Assembly (NCBI RefSeq): GCF_050908995.1
Contig: NC_135132.1
Location: 2,537,001-2,601,000, forward strand
Reading direction: 5' to 3'
From: Andrena cerasifolii
Taxonomy: Eukaryota; Arthropoda; Insecta; Hymenoptera; Andrenidae
Length of the DNA: 64,000 nt
The notes under the pieces were generated by a model, which did not search any database, was not told where the DNA came from, and worked only from the letters and a program-made list of their open reading frames with translations. Positions 46,670 to 57,403 of the stretch are shown here, in pieces; the stretch's first letter is position 1, and each line of letters starts with the position of its first letter. The position numbers and the translations under genes were made by a program.

Positions 46670-48835
46670 CCATAAAATCAAGTTACCAAATATTAATTTA
46701 ATTAGTTTAGATTTAATCATTTATAGATTTCAGTTAAGCTTAATAATGTATACATTCTATTTCTCAATTTTGTAAAATATTTCTGATATACATACACAAG
46801 TTTTCTGGGAGAATGCAGAATTGTATTTTCTGACACAGTAACATCAGTATCATGTAAGAGTCCATAATATAACAGTAGTATCGTGATCTTTTGTCTCTAA
46901 AATCGACACTACAGTATCTCAATAATTATTTACGAGTATTACGTATGTACATTTATTATAATGCACCTGTTATAGATTAAGGTATTCTTAGATGTAAATC
47001 ATTGCGACATTGATTTGTTTTTTAAGTTTTCAAACATGTGATAGTTCTTGTACATACAGTCTGTCCCACAAGAGCATACCCTCGGTATGTACGAAATGAT
47101 TAATATTATGACTACAAAAAGATATACAGATCGAAATCTCATTTTGAAAACTATTGCGCATTTACTTACATAACGAATCCAATCTCTGTTAGCGATTATT
47201 ACATCATAGCGTCTCAGCATTGTTTCAATTACAGTATTTTCTGCTTATACACTCCATGACCGTATCCGCTGGCGTGCATATAGGGAGGGTAGGTAGCCTA
47301 TTTAGCACCTAATTATTTTACCCTCGACTGGGATTTCCGCTACGCAATCTGGTGGCGAAAATTAAAGCAGTCTAATCGGGTTAGCTGCCACATGTAATTG
47401 GCAGTATTGGGAATTTCGACTGTTTGGTAATTGATTTTGTAAAATTTAACAGACTATTTGATGACAAAAACATTATTGCACTGTTTCAATACTTGTGTGA
47501 CACCAGTCCTGTAACGCGATTCACCCGATTACAGAGCTTACTTTAGTAGATGGCGCTCTCACAGTATTTCCCAATAAGAAGAGTATGAGTTACCCACTTC
47601 TGAACTCTTTTCATTTACACATACGTTTAGCAACTGTTGCAAAAATAAACGATGGTAAGAGACTTGAAACGAAGAACGTATCAGCAGAAGTACATGTGTT
47701 TAAATTATGACACCGCGCTACACGTCGCCCTTTGTAAATATTATAGATAAACTTTTGCGTGATAGACTGTATGTGTGTTTTGAATTACTGTTATAATATG
47801 TATCGAAAGTTATTTCTATTTATTTTATACATATCATATAAATATAACTGTTATAAATAATATATAAACATAAAATAAATATAAATACAACTATTTCACT
47901 TTTTTTATGTACTTTATGTACTATTATAATTCGACTATTTTTAGGATTATGGACGATGGTAGAGTATACAGGCGCACTCACACAGTGAAAGAGCCGCCCT
48001 CCTCCTAGGTCCTCCCTGTACAGTAAATTTTCGTTGTAAGATCGCCAGAGTTTGTTGGCTGTATGCTCATCTCTATCCCCTCTAATTGGAGAAATCCCCC
48101 TCGGAACCAAGCAAGCGTAAAAGACGATGTTCATTCTTTCTCATTCGCTCTCACTTCTTTCTCGGTAAATGTCCTTCTCTTCAACTGCCGACACAAAACA
48201 GAATATGTAAACACCAGCTCGAGCTGAAATGCTGTGCTCGAAGGAGGGGTTGGTTCTTTTGAGCCAATTGATTCCTTGGACCTGGAATTCTTGCTTGCGT
48301 TTGTCGCATGTGCACACAACAGGCCAATGATTCGCGAAATGTGGCAAAATCACAAAACTTACAATCAAACGGGTCGTTGAAACAGGTCAATGCGACCCTG
48401 GAATGAAGCTCATGAAGCATACTTGACGCTCCCAGCAGCTAGAGTATCTAATGCCCGTGGCTTTTTCTCAAGTGTCAATCCGAGGTCTCCCGGACCAGGT
48501 GGGATTTTGCTTCTGATTTTTTTTGTTCAACACTGCAAAATCTCGAACTTTGAGGGCATCTATTGACGTGATCCCATTTGATTTCGAAGTTAAAAACGGT
48601 GTCAATCGATTCGTCTTAACGAGATCTTTCCAGTGGTGTCTAGAAATCGCTGCACGCTCGTGGGTTTAGAGAAAAATATGATAAGTAAGTTGTTTGGACA
48701 GAGTTGCTATAAAGCCCTTAGGTATCAAGTAGGTGCCTAGTGACTAACACAATGTTAGCAGAAAACTAGTCATCCAACAATTAGGAAAGTGATTTAATGA
48801 TATATTAGAAATAGGAAGATTAGAATATTAACAGA
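46670..48835. other. Intergenic stretch between convergent genes
   Basis: No supported gene. At about 47271-47340 'ccgctggcgtg' with 'taggtag' and 'cctaat' recurs in similar form at about 58060-58130, so a dispersed repeat is likely. The minus-strand region 48130-48420 contains a weakly zinc-finger-like string (CKFCDFATFRESL) with broken frames, probably element debris. Confidence 0.35.
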
Positions 48836-49296
48836 TAGAGGTGTGCGAGAACCCTAGGTCGGGACGGGTCGGGAAGACATCGGGCCGGGTCGGGTCGGGT
48901 TGCCGAAAGTTTCGGGATTCCCGAGATTATCCGGGATTCCCGAGAATATTCGGGATTCGTGAGAGAGTCGGGATTCCCGAGAATATTCGGGATTCGTGAG
49001 AGAGTCGGGACTTCCGAAAGTGTCGGGATTCTCAAGAGAGCCGGGACTTCCAAAAGTGTCGGGATTCCCGAAAATTCCACGGACCCGTTTAATGAATACG
49101 ACATCACACATTCAACGCGTCGTAGGCAAAAGTGTAGAGACATTGTTGATTTTTCGAAGTACAAACATCAGTCAGTCTTAATAATACGAATCCCGACATT
49201 TTCGGAAATCCCGACACCCTCGGGAACCCGTCCCGATCCCGAGAAAAATTCTCGTCTCGACCCAACCCGACATTTTTGGGTTCCCGCACACCTCTA
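48836..49296. mobile_element. hAT-like foldback MITE, CGGGTACCCG family, copy 2
   Basis: It starts TAGAGGTGTGCGAGAACCC and ends GGGTTCCCGCACACCTCTA. A perfect 8-bp duplication TTAACAGA flanks it (48828-48835 and 49297-49304). The interior is a degenerate array of 'gtcgggattcccgagaatat' words, about ten copies. 461 bp. Confidence 0.87.
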
Positions 49297-49304
49297 TTAA
49301 CAGA

Positions 49305-50617
49305 ACATGAAATATGTACAGTACAGTAATAGTTAAATAGGAAGGTACTAACAAATATTATAAGAGATGTCTCACGATATTTTCTTGCAGTGCTTTATTT
49401 GTTTTCAATTGTCAATAGCTATTGTGTGATACGTTTCAACACATTCATCCACATGAAGTGATTTACAATTAACACCGCTTGTAGCCAAGGAATTCACGTT
49501 CTCCTTAAGATTAAGCATTGGCAAGAATTATCATTGTTTTTACAGTTGTAATATATCATAGTTAACATTGTTGCTGACAATGAATAAAATAAATTAAGAC
49601 TATTTTAGCACAATATTACATGAGGATAAATGTATAAGAGCATTTTTATAGAGTAATACACATACAGAGTATCTCCAAATAAAATGTTTCGTTCACTGAA
49701 AATCTAATTTATAATGCACCCCGTTATAGTATATTTAAGTATTAAGAAAATATTTTTGTATCTCAGTCTTGGGTAATTTAATTTTTTAAAATATTTTTGA
49801 GATTAATAATGTTCAGAATAAATGGCCGATGTAGTAATTCGCTTACTCACAGCATTACAACAATTTTATCCTGTATATTGAGTCATGATTATTTGAAAAA
49901 TTATTATGAGATACGCTGCATAATTACAATCATATAGACATGTAGACGCGTGGTTTATAATCATCGCCCTAGATATAAATTTGCACTCTCAAATACAAAT
50001 ATAAATATTCATAGGCACTAGAATCATAAATTATTGCTAAATTAAACATATACATTATGTATGCTCCTAAGTAACATTTGCATTCCCTTAGTTAATAGTA
50101 GGAAAGATAGCCACAACGAAACAAAATCTAAATTGAGTATAATTAGATTTTAATATTGCAATGTAACATGTTAACTGGGAAAGATGAATTAACTCGTCAC
50201 GCGAAGATGCCTTTGCATTGGACAAGACAAGTTAATTCGTTATGAAAGTTTGATAATTACATTCATACAAAGAGAGTAAATATAGGATACACGTCTTATG
50301 TAACATTTGCTGCGGGTAAAACGAGTTTATTCGCTTTCGATCACTTTAAATACACATTTTTATGTACACAGAGCATTTCTGGTTGGGAAACAACCCAGTT
50401 AACAGGTTAATATCTTTAGAAGTCCTATGCTTGAGTATCTGGTCTGTGAATGATCAAAAACACAGAAAAGTTTTAATTGTATTAAGGGGTCACAAAGTCC
50501 TACTACGTACAATAACATCATCTACATAAATATTACGAATATGCCACAATCATGAAGATTAATAAAAATAAAAATTTCGGTATAATAGGTATGGTGTTTC
50601 TTTACTTCGCGCGTTAA
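49305..50617. other. Gene-free AT-rich DNA
   Basis: No coding region, RNA gene or repeat boundary recognised. Confidence 0.4.
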
Positions 50618-51434
50618 GGGGGTATTTCATTTTGGAGAGTAGAAGAACGCACACCAAAATAATAGTAAAAGTTTAAATTCATTAATTTGGACATTGTACC
50701 AAAACAAATAGCTGTTTTCTCAGCATTTACACATTTAAGGATGGATTTCATCCAATTCGGCTGATTGGAGGGTTGAGGAGCGTATTGAAAAATTTGATAG
50801 ATGGACATCTAAAGTGTCATAGAGGCAAGAATAGTACAACAATTTGAAAAATCAGCTTTGCACGAATTTTTCGCAGGAGCAGACGATTCAGCTTATAAAG
50901 GGAATGCCAGATTAAGACTAAGAGCCATAAATGTATTGTTGTATGGGTTGAAACATGAACCTTTAACCTTCCACGATATTTTAGGAATAGATCAACCGAT
51001 CAACTTTAAAGTTCCTAGCAAAATTGCAACAGTGTCTGCAATAGTTTCTTTGTCATGCTCTTTAAAAGTTGAAAAATATATGAAAAAAATCGAAGTCTTT
51101 TTACATGTCTCCTACTTTGTCAACGTGTATCTTCTGTATTTTTTTATTCTGCTAGCGATGATAGCCACACTTAAATAAATAAAAATTTCCTCAAATTTGT
51201 CGATCACTAAGAATGTGATGCCAATTGATAGGGAACAAAATTTTTGACAACAGCTAATAAGGACACTATTGGCAACACCTAATAACGATTATAAATATAT
51301 GAGTCAATTATATACACAATTTTTCTGTGGTTTCTTGAAAACATTTCAAATCTTTTGTTGCTACAATGTTCTTTTACTTCAATCAGTCTTACTAAAAATC
51401 AATCTGAAACCACGCTCCAAATAGAAATACCCCC
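50618..51434. mobile_element. TTAA-flanked non-autonomous DNA transposon
   Basis: The termini GGGGGTATTTCATTTTGGAG and CTCCAAATAGAAATACCCCC are inverted, with TTAA outside both (50614-50617 and 51435-51438). 817 bp. The frame at 50858-51178 within it (KGNARLRLRAINVLLYGLKH and onward) is open but unrecognised, and could be a transposase scrap. Confidence 0.72.
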
Positions 51435-51513
51435 TTAAAGCTGGAAATGAGATCCAACACAAGTTCTTCCAAATTAAACTTGCAACATATACAGAATATT
51501 ATTTTCTACTTAA

Positions 51514-51724
51514 CATCCCTGATAGCCAGATCTGGGCAGCAGAATCTGACATCAGAACCGTAGTCGTCTGTATCCTCAGATGGCTGCGTTCTGACGTGCA
51601 GAGCCTGATGTCAGATCGGCAGCAGATCCGCAGCAGATTCTGCCGCCAGACTGCGCTCTCATGCCAGAGCCAGACCCTGCTACCAATCTGATGTCAGACT
51701 GGAGACAGATGGTTATCAGGGATG
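51514..51724. mobile_element. CATCYCTGATAGCCAG-type foldback MITE, short copy
   Basis: It starts CATCCCTGATAGCCAGATCT and ends 'gttatcagggatg', which is imperfectly inverted. The interior is rich in 'cagcaga' and 'tctgatgtcag' words. It is a relative of the intronic EHBP1 copy at 57478-57944 (shared 'gatctgggcagcagaatctg'). Confidence 0.65.
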
Positions 51725-53612
51725 TGTATCTCCGGTGAAAGTATTATTTGCTATACGTTTGTCAGTTGATTACGGCAGTTATATTAAGTATGATATGCCT
51801 GCAACAATTCCATTATATTCGTTCGAAATTTGATCGCGTGGAAAACAGGAATCCCAAACTCTCGAAAAAGTTGCTTAATATTTTTAGCTTATTACATCAA
51901 TCTAGTCTTGTATATGCATTCGTTACACTTCAAAGCAGAACATTTTATTTTACATAAAAAAATACGTGAATAACACTAATGTCCTAAACCGCCGTACAAT
52001 TAGTTTTTTTTTTTACAGTTTGTCTCAATATCCAACATGTCATATTACTGACAGTATTGAAAGATTAATAAAAAAGTACTTACTAAATCGAATAAAAGTA
52101 CATAAAAGTGTAATTTCTGTAACGCGTGACGTTTAATTCAAGTTCTATTATTTTTTGTAAATCTTAAATATCACACGTATTTTATGTCACGTTAGTGAAG
52201 TGTTCAACGTTTTCCTGAATCTTGTATAAATATGTTAATAAATTACTAAGATGATTGTAGGACGAAAAGTATAAAACACGCGTGTGGTTAGTTCATGTCA
52301 TTTCAAACTTCTAAATAAATTATTATCATTTATTGATTTATCTCCGTGTTGTTATCAACATCTGCAATAATTACATTTCACAAAAACCAAGTAAAATATT
52401 TTTCCTATAAAAACATATTAATATGCAACATATTAGACATTACAAGATTCCAGATTTCATTTCATTTACAAAGAAACATATGGCAATTTTTTTTTTATCT
52501 ACACATCCAAGAATGTATGAAGTTGATTAGGCCTCATATATATCAACATCAAATTCAGTAATAAATGATTAACGTAACATCTTAGAAAAATTGCATAATG
52601 TAGTCTTTCTAAAATGACAAATATTTTACAAAGGATAAACGCATATATTACCTCTATAAATGAAATTTGGATATCTACATGGCACAGTGTCGTTGTTAAG
52701 CTACTTTGTCACAATTCATTTCTTTTTCTCCCAAACGTGGTCAAATGTAGCGTAAAATATTATTGAATTACAGAAGTGATATACTCCGTATCGCAACTTT
52801 CCTTTTGCTTTTTCTTTTCATTTATACTGAGATCCCAGCAACTTACTTAAATGAAAGAGCTTTCGCGATGATATATTTCTTTGCTATTGCTTCTTTTTCG
52901 AGATATTTTAATCGTGTGTAAATACATTGCTATGTTATGGAAATTGTTTTTTTCCTAAAGTAGAGTAACATTTTTCGTTTTAAACGTTCACAACGTTATA
53001 ACAGATTTTAGACGCTTTCATATTCTTCATTTAATGGAACGGTTTTCAATTTGAACTTAGATCTACTGCAAGGAGTTATATTGTGTTGATGCAGTACTTA
53101 ATAATGAATTGATGTAAATATGGAACACTGATTGTACAACTGGTATATAATTCATGGTACAAAATAAATGTCTAAACATCACTATTTCGCAGATTATGAA
53201 ATCCTTGACTTTACTGTGAAGGAAAATTTTGTATTTTCTTTGGCAACTCTACAGCATGGTATTACCTGTAATTTTTATTTTACATTGAGTCTAAATTTAA
53301 CTGAAAGTTATAGTTTTACGATTTAAAGAAATTAATACTTCTTCTATCAGTTTCTTACAAAAAGTTAAAACTGTGAGGTCATTGATTTCAACGAAACACT
53401 TTGCTGCGGGTTTAAAGCAAAAATGAGCAGATACATATCTAGTTTATTATTTATACTTTACAGAAATGTTTGACGAAAAATTTCAGTAAACTGATAGCAC
53501 ATTTTAATTACTACGAGTGAATGATGCTAGATTACATTCAAAGTTGAGAGAATAGGTGACAAAAGACAGTATGATGCGATGCGAGCCGCTACCGAATAAG
53601 CGCTATGTACAT
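51725..53612. other. Gene-free AT-rich DNA
   Basis: No supported feature; open frames here are short and lack domain content. Confidence 0.4.
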
Positions 53613-54367
53613 TAGGACTGTTCGGGTACCCGAATAAAGCGAGCCGAGCCGGGTACCCGTAAAATCCGGGCGGCCCGAAAAATCCGGGTAGCTTGAATTT
53701 GTTTCGGGCGACTTGAAAAACCCGGGTAATCCAAATTGTTTCGGGCCACTTGGAAGAACCGGGTAGCCCGACTTGTTTCGGACGGCTCGGTAGAAGGGAT
53801 TAGTTTGAATTGTTTCAGGATTTTCCGAGCCACCTGAAACAATTCGACCTTGTTGGCAATACAAGTGGTATTAATTTCCTCACAGATTGGTAATGCGGAA
53901 GAGTAGGAGATCTCTGCTACCTTGAAATGTAACGGTAAAACGGTCTAGAACACCGAGTTAAGAGCATTGTATAAATTGAGAGCATTGTATAAAGAGAGTG
54001 TAATATCCAGAAAGAGTTTTTTGAACTGCACAATTACTAGTGTAATCATTTATATATTTCAACTGTTAATATATTACTTAAGAAAGTTACATAATACTAA
54101 ATTCATCAACTTCGTTCCCAACCAACTCCGTCATCCACATGGCCTACGCAACGTGCATAAATTCCAACAGAGCTAACCCCTTCTACCGAGCCGTCCGAAA
54201 CAATTCGGGCTACCCGGTTCTTCCGAGTGGCCCGAAACAATTTGAACTACTCGGATTTTTCAAATCGCCCGAAACAAATTCAAGCTACCCGGATTTTACG
54301 AGCACCTGGCTCGGCTCGAAAACCGAGTCCCGGCTCGGTCCGAATTTCAAGTACCCGGACAGCCCTA
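53613..54367. mobile_element. hAT-like foldback MITE, CGGGTACCCG family, copy 3
   Basis: Left end TAGGACTGTTCGGGTACCCG, right end CAAGTACCCGGACAGCCCTA. A perfect 8-bp duplication ATGTACAT flanks it (53605-53612 and 54368-54375). Arms hold repeated 'gggtagcccgacttgtttcg' type words and their inverses. 755 bp, the longest of the three copies. Confidence 0.85.
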
Positions 54368-54520
54368 ATGTACATATTGGAGTAGGCCCGCACGCGGGTT
54401 GAGCTCGAAGACATAGAGCAGGGGTCTCGAACTTCCCCACTCGGAGAGCTGCAAGAGTTGGGCCCCAGGTCAGCCGGTTCTCCCACTTATTTTTCTCCAG
54501 GAATTGCCCGAGACACGGGA

Positions 54521-54567
54521 GAGGGGGGGAGGGGAGGGGAGGGGAGGGGAGATACAGACAGACAGAC

Positions 54568-54626
<59 letters not shown>
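54521..54626. repeat. Compound microsatellite: (GGGGA)n, (CAGA)n, (GA)n
   Basis: Successive runs of GGGGA-type repeats (54521-54550), four or five GACA units (54555-54573) and about 26 GA units to 54626. Open frames on both strands here (runs of RE or LS) are artefacts. Confidence 0.95.
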
Positions 54627-54629
<3 letters not shown>

Positions 54630-55388
54630 ATTCATCAGAGTGAAGTAGGTGTCGAGGGGGCCGTCCTCCTACGGCTCTGCGAAGCAGGCGAAGAAAAGGA
54701 CTCGCCAGTTCGATATTCTTGATATAGAACTTAGGCACATGAAAGACAAAGCGAGAGAGAGAGAGTATCATACCGTATCACGTATTCTCTCTTTCGTAGC
54801 ATCGCGTCAACTCTTCCGTCCCCTCTCGCTCGCGCCATAGGCGCATCAGAATCGTTGACGCTATTCGTTTAGCGCTCGCCGCCAGCCCCGAACCGTGAGC
54901 CCGTAGCGAGTGGTTTCTGTAGTCGGGATGCCAGATCATCACTCATGGAATCATGAAATGTATCACTTACCTCCATAAGTATGCATTGACTTAATTAGTA
55001 AGCATTACTTACTTCGTGAAGTACCTAAGATAGTATTGCCCCACATTTTTTGAGTCGCGATTTCATTTCATAATATTCAAATAACCAGCGAGCCCCAAAA
55101 AACACTTGGCGACCCACACGTTGGGAATCACTGACTTAAGATGTGCTTCCAATTTACCAAAACATTAAGATTTAAATATTCATAGAAATAATACGCATTC
55201 GCGCGAGCACTCAAACATGTGCCTGCTCAGTTTCATTCAGGATTCAATGCAATAGGTTTTGTTGCAGTTAATGACACCATAGTTACGACCGTTTCCTATT
55301 AGACAAAAGAGCTGCTGATATCGAGTTCTATTCACTAGAAGGCTTACCTGTCATTTACTTTCGTAAGAAGGGGAGAAGGATTAAATTT
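54627..55388. other. Gene-free DNA downstream of EHBP1
   Basis: Contains a hAT-like terminus string 'gttgggaatcactg' ending near 55134 without a matching duplication. Part of this lies downstream of the EHBP1 stop and may be its 3' UTR; no poly(A) signal could be assigned with confidence. Confidence 0.35.
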
Positions 55389-57403
55389 TCACTGTACCAC
55401 ACAATTCTTATTTCGTTGAGCTAATCCAGCTCTAGATAAATCACGTTCTATTTCGTCGTCATCCTCGATACTGTAATGTAATAGAAAGTGGAAAGAAGAT
55501 TATATTTCTGACTTCACCTTTATCAGTAAAATGAATTTCTAAACTGTGCGATTATTCGTAAATTGTAAGTAAATTTAGTGGGGACTCATTAGTTGTGTGC
55601 TAAACGGACACATTATTAGCGCACAAGTTATCCCCACCATTTCTTCGAACAACCTCAAGCGAGGGATATTCGAGGCCACTGGTATTTGACTGTCGGAACC
55701 AGTGCATACCCAGACCGCATGCACTTAAGGAGTTAGGCCTACCTTGGACGTTGCAAAATTGCAGTCATTATCAGCATTTTTTATCTTAGGAAGATAATGA
55801 AATAAACAGAAAATTTAATATGAAGCTTGTTATTGTATAACTTTCCCCGAAAAAAAATCGTATTTTTTTCCTACAAAATAGTGGCGGTAGAGCCGTGATA
55901 TCTAAGATCTTGAGGAGCGACGTTTTCCACGGTGTTCAATATCACGGCTATACCGATTGACCTAGAACAAAAAACCGAAAATTTTTATTTTCTACATGCC
56001 TAAAACTGGAGAAGTACGTATGGAAATCCAGAAACATTAATTTGTATCGAAATGGTGAACATGGGGAGAAAAAGTGAATTTTTTTTATAAAAGTGTCAAT
56101 TGCAAAGAATATGTTCAAGATATCGCAAAACCGATACGTACTTCTCTAGATTTAGGCATGTAGAAAATATAACTTTTTGGTTTTTTGTTCTAGGTCAAAC
56201 GGTATAGCCGTGAGATTGAACACCGTGGAAAACGTTGGGTCCTCAAGATCTTGCGTATCACGGCTCTACCGCCGCCATTTTGTAGGAAAAAAATACGATT
56301 TTGTCCGGTGAGAGTTGTGCAATAACAGGCTTCATATTGAATTTTCTGTTTATTTCATTATCTCTCTAAAAAAAAAATGCTGAAAATGACTGCAATTTTG
56401 CTCCGTCCAAGGTGGCCTAACCCCTTAATGAGTCCCCACTATACTTTGTTAACAAGACTTTATTACAATTCGTTTTTAATTTGGAAATAACTTAATTTCA
56501 ATAAGCTTCATTTCTAATAATGCAAGTAGTTTTTTTTAAAGTAGTTTTGTGGTTTTCGGCAATAGAGGAGTGAAAAAGGAACTACTAAGAGATAAAAAAA
56601 TCTCGTCTTTATATTAAGTTACTTGAAATCAATATTATAAGAAAATGTAGAAATATAAATTAACATTGTATACTTACGCTCTTTCTTGACTATCGAGATG
56701 ATGAACCAGTTCATCTCTTTTGTTTACAATAGAAACTAACTCTTCTAAAAGTAAGTTTTCTCGCATCTTTTGTTCAGGAGTTTTTCTCCAATCTTCTACC
56801 GCTAGTATACTTCTTAATTCGCGATTTAAAAGTTCAAACCGACGTTCTAGGTCGTCTTCTTTTTCTCTGAAATATGTAATAATATTCGAATATTACTAAT
56901 TTCACTTTGCGGTAACAGTAAATGTTATTGGCATAACAGATGGAATATAATTACTTACAATATATTTAATTGCATTTGTCTTCTTAAAAGTGCATTTTTC
57001 TTATTAACAAGAGTAAACCATAGAGACATCAGTCTTTCAGTTTCATCTTCATCGTCACTTTCCATGGCGGATCGTAGTTGTTTTTCAAGTTTACCAGCTT
57101 GAATATCTATTTGAGTTTGTTCTCTTTCTAGTGCTTCTAATTCGTTTTGAATATACGATGTCATATCTTTCCCCAACTAGACATAACATTATTAATATAG
57201 CTAACATATTCGATTCAATGATTCATATTTGTACATGTCCATGTAATACATACTCCTCTAAGTGTATATGAGGTGCCATCCGGACTAGTTTTATCTGGCG
57301 AAATTCTCTCTATTATCTTGGAAAATGAGTACAAAGGGGAACCAGTTTTTTTTTCACCATCCATTACAGTTGAGGTTCCCAATATATTTCCATTATGTTC
57401 AGA
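55389..57403 (-). CDS. EHBP1: EHBP1 bMERB domain and CaaX-like C terminus
   Basis: Exons 57403-57254, 57176-56959, 56866-56678, 55470-55389. The bMERB coiled coil (residues about 436-575) has MTSYIQNELEALEREQTQID, LWFTLVNKKNALLRRQMQLN, LERRFELLNRELRS and LLEELVSIVNKRDELVHHLD. In the family it binds Rab8/Rab10-type GTPases. The chain ends RNKNCVVQ then TGA (55391-55389), a four-residue Cys-aliphatic-aliphatic-X box matching the CVLQ end of vertebrate EHBP1 and predicting prenylation. The intron 55471-56677 holds a TTAA transposon. Confidence 0.93.

Noticed and set aside
48130..48420. Zinc-finger-like minus-strand frame (CKFCDFATFRESL)
   Set aside because: Spacing of Cys and His does not complete a finger, three frames overlap, and no neighbouring finger or domain is present.
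50858..51178. Possible small gene (KGNARLRLRAINVLLYGLKH...)
   Set aside because: It lies wholly inside a TTAA-bounded transposon, with no recognisable domain; at most a transposase scrap.
54285..54771. Open frames on both strands around the GA microsatellite
   Set aside because: Simple repeats keep several frames open; the products are RE or LS runs.
54423..55134. hAT element with CAGGGGTCTCGAAC and GGGAATCACTG ends
   Set aside because: Both strings look like hAT termini, but the flanking 8 bp do not match and the ends are not good inverses.
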